Below, piece after piece: positions 58,155 to 64,000 of a stretch of 64,000 nt of DNA (the first letter of the stretch is position 1; each line of letters begins with the position of its first letter). The position numbers and the translations under genes were made by a program. A model generated the notes under the pieces. That model searched no databases. It was not told where the DNA came from and saw nothing but the letters and a program-made list of their open reading frames with translations. Origin of the DNA: Novosphingobium acidiphilum DSM 19966 (GTDB lineage: Bacteria; Pseudomonadota; Alphaproteobacteria; Sphingomonadales; Sphingomonadaceae); assembly GCF_000429005.1 (NCBI RefSeq), contig NZ_AUBA01000006.1, positions 146,583 to 210,582 on the forward strand, read 5' to 3'.

Positions 58155-58837
58155 TGCGCGCGCGCGCCGAACAATGCGCTGCCCACTCGCACATGCGTGG
58201 CGCCCAGCATCACCGCGGTGTCGAAATCGTCGCTCATGCCCATCGACAGGCCCGCCAGGCCATGATCGGCGGCGATCTTGCCCAGCAATGCAAAGAATGG
58301 CGCCGGCTCGATCTGCGCAGGGGGCACGCACATCAGCCCGGCAATCGGCAGGTCGGCAGTGCGCGCCTGGTCGAGCAGCGCCGGTACATCGTCAATGGCA
58401 CAGCCGCCCTTTTGCGCCTCGTTCCCGATGTTCACCTGGACAAACAGCGGCACCCGGCGGCCCACTTTGTCCATCGCGCGGGCAAGCGCGGTCAGCAACG
58501 ACGGGCGATCGAGCGAATGGATCGCGTCAAACAGGCGGACCGCGTCCTCGGCCTTGTTCGATTGCAGTTGGCCAACCAGGTGCAGGCGAATGTCGGGCTG
58601 CGCCGCGACCAGCGCGGGCCATTTGCCTTGCGCCTCCTGCACCCGGTTTTCGCCGAACACGCGCTGCCCCTGATCGATCAGCGGCTGAATCGCATCGGCA
58701 TCGCGCGTTTTGGAAATTGCAATCAGCGTAACAGCGTCAGGCTGACGTGCGGCCAGCGCGGCCGCGCGGGCGATGCGCGCATGGATCGCGGCAAGCGGGG
58801 ACAGGTCGATATCGTCGGGATGGGTGGCCTTGGTCAT
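58151..58837 (-). CDS. YggS-family PLP homeostasis protein
   Basis: This 228-residue pyridoxal-phosphate protein of the alanine-racemase N-domain fold has the PLP lysine in LIAISKTRDADAI, then FGENRVQEAQGKW, HLVGQLQSNKAE and the phosphate-binding SMGMSDDFDTAV ... HVRVGSALFG. It controls free PLP and amino/keto acid balance and has no known enzyme activity. ATG 58837 chosen; the longer frame reaches into the ftsK promoter. Confidence 0.9.
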   Translation of the reverse strand: MTKATHPDDIDLSPLAAIHARIARAAALAARQPDAVTLIAISKTRDADAIQPLIDQGQRVFGENRVQEAQGKWPALVAAQPDIRLHLVGQLQSNKAEDAVRLFDAIHSLDRPSLLTALARAMDKVGRRVPLFVQVNIGNEAQKGGCAIDDVPALLDQARTADLPIAGLMCVPPAQIEPAPFFALLGKIAADHGLAGLSMGMSDDFDTAVMLGATHVRVGSALFGARAQ

Positions 58838-59016
58838 GTCGGCGCCTATAGCGCATCGCGCTGAAAGCATACAGACTCGTATAATTCGTACCCGCCAACG
58901 CGGATAAGTCACGAAAACGGCGGAAAACCGCGACTCGTGGAAAAACCTTGGATTCTTGACGATTCCCACCCCTTTGGCGCATGATGCGCGCGGTTTCGAA
59001 ACGAGGTTTTCTGGTT

Positions 59017-61413
59017 ATGGCATCGCGGGCATTCACTCCGGCGCGTTCGGGCGCCGGGTCCGGGACGGGCGGGCGCAACGGCCGGTCCGACTGGCGCGCG
59101 ATCCTGCGGCGCAGCCTGCGGCGCAGCGCCGAACTGATCGGCGGCACGCTGGTGTTTTGTGCGATGCTGTTTCTGGCGGTGGCGCTGGCCACGTATACCC
59201 AGACCGATCCTTCGGGGTCGACCGCGTCGGGCAGCCCGGTGGAAAACTGGATGGGGCTGGCAGGGGCGTGGAGTGCGGAACGGCTGTTGGTGGTCGCGGG
59301 TCTGCCGGGCGGGCTGGTGTTGCCGCTGCTGTTCGTGTTTGCCCGCCGTCTGTGGGATGGCACCGGCGACCTGATCGAGGAAACCGAAGACGATGCCGAT
59401 CTGCCCGCGTTGGCGGCGTGGTGGCGGCTGAGCCTGATCATGCTGGGCGCAATCACGCTGCTCGATATCGCGCTGGCATCGGGTATTTCGCGCGTATTCG
59501 GCGCGCTGCCGGCAGGGATTGGCGGCCTGACCGGATTGCTGGGGGCCGCTGCTCTGCACTGGTGCGCGCATTTTGCCGGAACCGTGCAAGGCTGGGTCAT
59601 GCTGGGGCTGGCGCTGGTGGCCGGTGCGGGGGGCGTGTTTCTGGCAGGGTATGTCTTTGCGCTGGAAGGGTGGCGGTTCAATCCGCTGGGCTGGCTGCCG
59701 CGCCGGGCACAGCCTGACGAGGGCGATGATGCCGCACAGGTTGTGCCCGCGCCGCGCGCCCGGCCCAGCGAAGCCGCGCCAGCGCCGGTTCTGGCCGAAG
59801 CGGTTGCCGCGCCGCGCCGCACCACCGAAATTACCGACCCCAGCCGCGCGCCCGCGCCCGTGGCAACGACCAAGGCGCGCCAGGGCGATCTGTTCGACAG
59901 CTTCGAATTGCCGCCGATCGACCTGCTTGACGAAGCCCAAGTCAGCACCGCGCCCAAGATCGACAAGCTGGCGCTGGAACGCAACGCGCGCCTGCTGGAA
60001 AACGTGCTCGACGATTTCAACGTCAAGGGCGAGATCATGGCCGTGCGCACCGGCCCTGTGGTGACGATGTACGAACTCGAGCCCGCGCCCGGGATCAAGG
60101 CCAGCCGGGTGATCGGCCTGGCCGACGATATTGCCCGCAACATGAGCGCGATCTCGGCGCGCGTTTCGGCCATTCCGGGGCGGACGGTCATGGGCATCGA
60201 ATTGCCCAATGTATCGCGCGAAATGGTCTCGTTCCGCGAACTGGTGGCCTGCGACAAGTTCGTCAACGCCAAAGGGCTGCTGCCGATCATCCTGGGCAAG
60301 GACATTACCGGCGAACCGATCGTGGCCGATCTGGCCGCGATGCCGCATCTGCTGGTGGCGGGCACCACCGGGTCGGGCAAGTCGGTCGGGCTGAACTGCA
60401 TTCTGCTGTCGCTGCTCTATCGGCTGACCCCGCAACAGTGCCGGCTGATCCTGGTCGATCCCAAAGTGCTTGAACTCAAAAGCTATGACGACATTCCCCA
60501 TCTGCTGTCGCCGGTGGTCACCGAACCGGCCAAGGCGGTGCGCGCGCTGAAATGGGCGGTTGAGGAAATGGAGCGCCGCTATCGCCAGATGAGCTCGATC
60601 AGCGTGCGCAACATCAGCGGCTTCAACGAAAAGGTGCGCGCCGCCGCCGCCAAGGGCAAGCCGCTGGGGCGCCGCATCCAGGTCGGGTTCGAACCCGACA
60701 GCGGCGAGGAAATCTACGAAGAACAGCAGCTCGATTATCAGGTGCTGCCGCAGATCGTGGTGATCGTCGACGAACTGGCCGACCTGATGGTGACCGTGGG
60801 CAAGGAAGTCGAAGTGCTGATCCAGCGGCTGTCGCAGAAAAGCCGCGCGGCAGGCATTCACCTGATCATGGCAACGCAGCGCCCCTCGGTCGACGTGATC
60901 ACCGGGGTGATCAAGGCCAACCTGCCCACCCGGATCAGTTTTGCGGTGACCAGCCGCATCGATTCGCGCACGATCCTGGGCGAACAGGGCGCCGAACAGC
61001 TGCTGGGCAAGGGCGACATGCTGTACAAGCCCAACACCGACCCGATCAAACGCGTGCACGGCCCGTTCGTGTCGGATGAAGAGGTGGAACGCATCGCCGA
61101 TCACTGGCGCAAGCAGGGCAGCCCCGATTACGTCACATCGGTCACCGAAGAACCCACCGACGGCGGCTTTGGCTTTGACGATCTCGATGCGACCGCGTCG
61201 GACAACCCGGACGAACGCAAGTATCGCCAGGTGTGCCAGCTCGTGTTCGAAAGCCAGAAGGCGTCGGCAAGCTGGATCCAGCGGCAGATGGGCGTGGGCT
61301 ATAACACCGCATCCAAGTGGATCGAACGGATGGAGGCAGACGGCTTTGTCGGCCCGCCCAACCATGTTGGCCGCCGCGAAATCTACCGCGACAAGGACGG
61401 CAATCCGCTGTGA
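59017..61413 (+). CDS. ftsK: DNA translocase FtsK
   Basis: FtsK is a septum-located DNA pump coordinating chromosome dimer resolution with division. The ~798-residue product has four N-terminal membrane helices (to about residue 200), a shortish Pro/Ala linker, then the RecA-like motor with Walker A GTTGSGKS and LIMATQRPSVDVITG. A C-terminal gamma winged helix follows (QRQMGVGYNTASKWIERME). ATG 59017 is preferred because a TTGACG-N18-CATGAT promoter overlaps the earlier ATG at 58981. Confidence 0.92.
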   Translation: MASRAFTPARSGAGSGTGGRNGRSDWRAILRRSLRRSAELIGGTLVFCAMLFLAVALATYTQTDPSGSTASGSPVENWMGLAGAWSAERLLVVAGLPGGLVLPLLFVFARRLWDGTGDLIEETEDDADLPALAAWWRLSLIMLGAITLLDIALASGISRVFGALPAGIGGLTGLLGAAALHWCAHFAGTVQGWVMLGLALVAGAGGVFLAGYVFALEGWRFNPLGWLPRRAQPDEGDDAAQVVPAPRARPSEAAPAPVLAEAVAAPRRTTEITDPSRAPAPVATTKARQGDLFDSFELPPIDLLDEAQVSTAPKIDKLALERNARLLENVLDDFNVKGEIMAVRTGPVVTMYELEPAPGIKASRVIGLADDIARNMSAISARVSAIPGRTVMGIELPNVSREMVSFRELVACDKFVNAKGLLPIILGKDITGEPIVADLAAMPHLLVAGTTGSGKSVGLNCILLSLLYRLTPQQCRLILVDPKVLELKSYDDIPHLLSPVVTEPAKAVRALKWAVEEMERRYRQMSSISVRNISGFNEKVRAAAAKGKPLGRRIQVGFEPDSGEEIYEEQQLDYQVLPQIVVIVDELADLMVTVGKEVEVLIQRLSQKSRAAGIHLIMATQRPSVDVITGVIKANLPTRISFAVTSRIDSRTILGEQGAEQLLGKGDMLYKPNTDPIKRVHGPFVSDEEVERIADHWRKQGSPDYVTSVTEEPTDGGFGFDDLDATASDNPDERKYRQVCQLVFESQKASASWIQRQMGVGYNTASKWIERMEADGFVGPPNHVGRREIYRDKDGNPL

Positions 61414-61566
61414 CGATGGCGATTTACGACTGTCTTGGCAAAGACCGCCATATCAGTCGCTTGCTTTAGCATCTGGCACGCGCCGGCTTAACCTTTGCGT
61501 GCGGTTTGCTGCAAATGGCGGGCGTGCGAAGGGGGGCTTAGTGTAACCCCTGATCGCGAGTGTGTC

Positions 61567-62076
61567 ATGGATCGACGGTCATTGTCTGGTTGGTGCCTTG
61601 GTTCAGCCGCGATCCATGCGGCGGCGGCCGGGTTAAGCGGATGCATGGGGGGCGGCGCGATACAGCCCGATCGCTCGGTGTTCGGCCTCGATGGCAACTA
61701 CCAGCGGTTCGAATATGCCATGGATATCGAAGAGGCCTTTGACCGCACGGCCAAGGTCTTTCAGGAGGCGGGCTACCGCCTTGACGTGGCCGACCGCGCG
61801 ACGGGCGAAATCAGTGGTCAACGCGGCAGGGTCGGTGGCGCGTCCACCGACAAGGGCCTGAAATTCTACGCCCTTATCCTGCCGGCCAGCCAGGGGCGCA
61901 GCCAGGTGGCGGTAAAGGTGGTGCAAGTGATCGGGCGCGGATCGGTGATCAATTCCACGCAGACCGAATTGATCCAGAGCGATGGGCAGATGTATCAGTA
62001 TCTGTTTCGCCGCATCGCCAATGTAACCCTGCACGATGCCAGGCCAACTCCCGAGCTGCCCGCCGCAAAGCCCTGA
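61567..62076 (+). CDS. Putative lipoprotein
   Basis: This 169-residue predicted lipoprotein has the N-terminus MDRRSLSGWCLGSAAIHAAA with lipobox LSGC shortly after. The mature domain (FEYAMDIEEAFDRTAKVFQEAG; KFYALILPASQGRSQVAVKVVQV, quoted in part) has an alpha/beta look resembling DUF4810/BamC-like small folds, but I cannot assign it. It follows ftsK by 153 bases. Confidence 0.65.
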   Translation: MDRRSLSGWCLGSAAIHAAAAGLSGCMGGGAIQPDRSVFGLDGNYQRFEYAMDIEEAFDRTAKVFQEAGYRLDVADRATGEISGQRGRVGGASTDKGLKFYALILPASQGRSQVAVKVVQVIGRGSVINSTQTELIQSDGQMYQYLFRRIANVTLHDARPTPELPAAKP

Positions 62077-62122
62077 GGCACAGGCGCAATCGGCAGGATC
62101 GGCGTTGCCGGCTTGGTCCAGG

Positions 62123-62296
62123 TCAGGCGGGCTCGCTGACCAAGGACCACCGTGCCATCGCCGTCTGGACCAGCGGACGATCGCAATGTTGGCACCGGGT
62201 GTGCAGCCGGCCCTGTTCATGGCGCGCGCTGCCGATCAGGGGCGTGTGTGCAAACAGGATTCCGCACAGCGCACGTCGTGGGGCAAAGCCCGTCAT
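62123..62296 (-). CDS. Tiny CxxC protein coupled to response regulator
   Basis: This is a 57-residue protein. Its ATG (62296-62294) overlaps the response-regulator stop as ATGA, so it is probably translated from the same message. The C-terminal half reads RLHTRCQHCDRPLVQTAMARW, a short zinc-ribbon-like knuckle with one CxxC. A second pair is absent unless Cys 11 contributes. Function unknown. Found by reading the gap; it is easily missed because of its length. Confidence 0.55.
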   Translation of the reverse strand: MTGFAPRRALCGILFAHTPLIGSARHEQGRLHTRCQHCDRPLVQTAMARWSLVSEPA

Positions 62297-62913
62297 CCGG
62301 CGAGCCGCGTCAAGCCGGAGGCTTCGATCTGCATGCGCACCGCTTCGGCCACATTGCCCGCGCGCAGCTTGTCCATCATCCGCATGCGGTGGATCTCGAT
62401 CGTGCGTGGGCTAAGCCCGAGGTCGCGCGCCATGCTCTTGTTGCTGGCGCCATCGACCAGCATGCACAGCACTTCGTGTTCGCGCTTTGACAGCTGTTCG
62501 ATGCGCTGCTTGGCCTCGCGCGCGCGCAGCTGCGTCTGGCGCTGCGGTTCTGCTTCGCGCACCGCATGGTCCAGCACGCCTGTCAGTGTTTCGATCTTTT
62601 TCGGGATGGGCACGTAATTGATTGCGCCCGACTTGATCGCGGACACCACGTCGCCGGTTTGGGGTGTTTCGGCCATGGCGATGACCGGCCACCACAGGCT
62701 GTTGCGCGCCATGGCGGACATCAGGGTGTCGATGCGTTCGCCCTTGGGATCGTCATTGGCCAGCACCACGCCCTCGGGCGGGGCGCTGGCCATCAGTTCA
62801 CCGCTGTCGGCATAAATTTCGGCATGATGGCCCGCGGCCATGGTCATGCGTGCCAGAAATGCCCGGCGCGTGGAATCGGGATCGACAATGTGAACCGTTA
62901 AACGTTCAACCAT
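62293..62913 (-). CDS. FixJ/NarL-type response regulator
   Basis: This is a 206-residue regulator. A receiver domain (about 1-115) and a LuxR-type helix-turn-helix (about 140-200: LSKREHEVLCMLVDGASNKSMARDLGLSPRTIEIHR, quoted in part) are clear. The receiver is atypical. The usual VLLD phospho-acceptor segment reads VVLANDDPKG, so Asp at the canonical position may be replaced by Asn 53. No sensor kinase is adjacent. ATG 62913 chosen. Confidence 0.85.
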   Translation of the reverse strand: MVERLTVHIVDPDSTRRAFLARMTMAAGHHAEIYADSGELMASAPPEGVVLANDDPKGERIDTLMSAMARNSLWWPVIAMAETPQTGDVVSAIKSGAINYVPIPKKIETLTGVLDHAVREAEPQRQTQLRAREAKQRIEQLSKREHEVLCMLVDGASNKSMARDLGLSPRTIEIHRMRMMDKLRAGNVAEAVRMQIEASGLTRLAG

Positions 62914-63345
62914 GATGCAATTCAACACTTTCCCCGGGCATCCGATTTCCGCCGTACCGGGCACAACCGTCGCGATGACGGTTTGCCGGGGGCCTGAAAT
63001 CATCTGTCTTTACCGGGCACCCTGATCGCGGTTCACATGACGCGGGTGCCTTCCGGCCGGGCTATCGCCGGATTTCGGTAAGGGTGCTGGTACCGCAAGG
63101 GTTAATCATGCGGCGTGCCTGCGCAGGCTGGGATGCGCAGGCAAGTCTCTGAATTATGGTTTTTTGATCGCCATAAGGGGCGCGCAATTCAGCACTTGTT
63201 AACGATGACTGTACTGATCTGGTTTTAGGGTTGGTGCCGCGAAAACCGGGCTTGGCGCACTTTGGGCAGCGCCATGCATGCCTGGATGGCTGTCCGTGGG
63301 CGATTGATTCGCCGCGATGGTGGCGCGCGGTCTGGCGGCGTTGCG
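62914..63345. other. Intergenic region without a recognised gene
   Basis: No reading frame here looks coding on codon pattern or similarity. It holds the promoter side of the response-regulator gene and the two hairpins listed separately (63116-63176). A small RNA or a long leader is possible but not shown. Confidence 0.5.
63116..63176. repeat. Two adjacent hairpin-forming inverted repeats
   Basis: TGCCTGCGCA (63116-63125), an 8-base loop and TGCGCAGGCA (63134-63143) form a perfect 10-bp stem. TTATGG (63154-63159), an 11-base loop starting with T6 and CCATAA (63171-63176) follow. No coding frame explains the symmetry. They could be parts of a small RNA or protein-binding sites. Confidence 0.5.
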
Positions 63346-63528
63346 TCAGGCAAGCGCGCTGCGCGTCAACAATTTCCAGCGGCCGCCCTGCCGTTTCACG
63401 ATACGGTGGCCGCACAGCCCGCAGCGACCTTCGAAGGATTTGCCCAGAAACACCACGCTGAATTCGCGCGGCCGATGAAAATGCGGCACAATGCGAAATA
63501 CAGGATTGTAAACTTCGCGAAGCCGCAT
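63346..63528 (-). CDS. Possible small CxxC protein
   Basis: This is a 60-residue frame starting MRLREVYNPVFRIVPHFHRP and ending RWKLLTRSALA, with one CxxC knuckle (RCGLCGHRIV) followed by a basic tail. The amino-acid make-up looks more protein-like than the overlapping frames. No strong ribosome-binding site is seen and no family is recognised. It resembles the 62,123 protein only in size and in having one CxxC near a Trp. Confidence 0.35.
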   Translation of the reverse strand: MRLREVYNPVFRIVPHFHRPREFSVVFLGKSFEGRCGLCGHRIVKRQGGRWKLLTRSALA

Positions 63529-63717
63529 GATTTAACCAATGCCCCTTTGAAACAGACACGTATAACTTAAGTTAAATAGTGCGTGATTTCAAGGATTCGG
63601 CTGATCGCCTCCGGCGTTAACGACATACCTGTGCAGGCGTCGGGCGCGCGATATTCAAAGCGCGCAGATGCGCACATTTTGGTCGCGTCCCGGTACGTGG
63701 TGTAGGTTGTGAGGGTA

Positions 63718-63775
63718 GCGCTGCTGGCCGGACGCGCGCTTTCGATATTGCGCTGTAGCGTCCGGCCAGCAGCGC
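63718..63775. repeat. Perfect 18-bp inverted repeat near insertion sequence
   Basis: GCGCTGCTGGCCGGACGC (63718-63735) is exactly reverse-complemented at 63758-63775, with a 22-base loop. It lies 62 bases before the transposase start codon. It may be a structural element at the left end of the insertion sequence, a terminator shielding it from outside transcription, or a host element into which it inserted. The IS boundary cannot be fixed from one end. Confidence 0.7.
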
Positions 63776-63836
63776 GGGTGGTCACCGTGATTTTCGGATA
63801 GGTTTGGGTTGCGAAGCTCTAACCTGGAGAACCACG

Positions 63837-64000
63837 ATGACCGATTCCCTGATGCACTTGCGCGCGCTTGTCGAGAAGGCCCCCGACGCGGATATTTTGC
63901 GCGACATGATCTCGTTTGCCGCCGGTCGGCTGATGGAGATGGAGGTTGGCGGGCTGACAGGCGCTGGTCACGGTGAGAAGTCCGCCGACCGGCTTGTCCA
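63837..64000 (+). CDS. IS256-family transposase (partial)
   Basis: These are the first 54 codons of a transposase. MTDSLMHLRALVEKAPDADI and the following FAAGRLMEMEVGGLTGA are typical of the start of IS256-family (Mutator-type) transposases in alphaproteobacteria. GGAGAA precedes the ATG by seven bases. The window ends inside the gene, so intactness, the DDE residues and the right end are not visible. Confidence 0.82.
   Translation, partial: MTDSLMHLRALVEKAPDADILRDMISFAAGRLMEMEVGGLTGAGHGEKSADRLV

Noticed and set aside
58909..61365. 818-codon minus-strand frame
   Set aside because: Antisense of ftsK, whose Walker motifs are unambiguous.
63062..63559. 165-codon minus-strand frame
   Set aside because: Crosses both hairpins and the better-looking 63346-63528 frame; Arg/Ser/Cys-rich composition.
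63567..63785. 72-codon minus-strand frame
   Set aside because: It runs through the 18-bp inverted repeat and has no protein-like pattern.
1..64000. CRISPR arrays, tRNA or rRNA genes
   Set aside because: No regularly spaced direct repeats and no tRNA-like cloverleaf or rRNA sequence was seen; a covariance-model scan would be needed to exclude tRNAs fully.

Overview
The window is GC-rich DNA (I estimate mid-60s percent by eye) from a phototrophic alphaproteobacterium, most likely of the order Sphingomonadales. The evidence is a purple-bacterial photosynthesis gene cluster (puf, bch, crt), sphingomonad-style housekeeping genes and the general gene style. I see no tRNA, rRNA or CRISPR array. An IS256-type transposase gene begins at the right edge.

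Region 1 (1-13,879) is the photosynthesis cluster. On the minus strand, bchC-bchX-bchY-bchZ leads into pufB-pufA-pufL, with pufL cut by the window edge. crtF lies upstream of bchC, and crtD-crtC diverge from it. bchI-bchD-bchO plus a small coupled membrane gene follow, then a divergent tspO. These genes make the bacteriochlorophyll a chlorin-to-bacteriochlorin reductase (BchXYZ), the C-3 dehydrogenase (BchC), two Mg-chelatase subunits, late carotenoid enzymes and the LH1/reaction-centre core. TGT-N12-ACA (PpsR/CrtJ) sites stand at bchC and between crtF and crtD. Strong hairpins lie between bchZ and pufB and between pufA and pufL.

Region 2 (13,864-25,782) is a methylated-amine catabolic island. 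dmmD, a permease and a small secreted protein run leftward. dmmA-dmmB-dmmC, an XRE-cupin regulator, tmm, tdm and a second permease run rightward. Together they predict TMA -> TMAO (Tmm) -> DMA + formaldehyde (Tdm) -> MMA + formaldehyde (Dmm), with tetrahydrofolate capture of C1 by the GcvT-type domains.

Region 3 (25,942-33,882) holds small envelope or stress-type genes (CsbD, DUF1003, tiny membrane protein), a LysR-pirin-pirin group, and an acetoacetate-decarboxylase-like gene divergent from an FAH-family (HpaG-like) gene and an AraC regulator. Region 4 (34,019-40,422) carries an ABC ATPase, an ABC-2 permease/M1 peptidase fusion, and an unknown lipoprotein with its coupled partner.

Region 5 (40,587-51,907) looks like an aromatic or amine catabolic locus. 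It has a TonB receptor, an MFS carrier, an AraC regulator with a class I glutamine amidotransferase, an HpaD-type extradiol dioxygenase, a P450, a glutamine-synthetase-like ligase and an HpaE-like dehydrogenase. An 18-bp pattern, CTTG-N8-GGCCAA, occurs in three of its control regions, including the distant FAH/decarboxylase promoter, and suggests one AraC-controlled regulon.

Region 6 (51,908-62,913) is conserved housekeeping: htpG with a sigma-32-like promoter, a glycosyltransferase-like membrane protein, DUF1244, pyk, a LysE-type exporter, a YggS-type PLP protein, ftsK, a lipoprotein, and a FixJ-type regulator with a tiny coupled CxxC protein. The last 1.1 kb is mostly non-coding and rich in inverted repeats before the insertion sequence.
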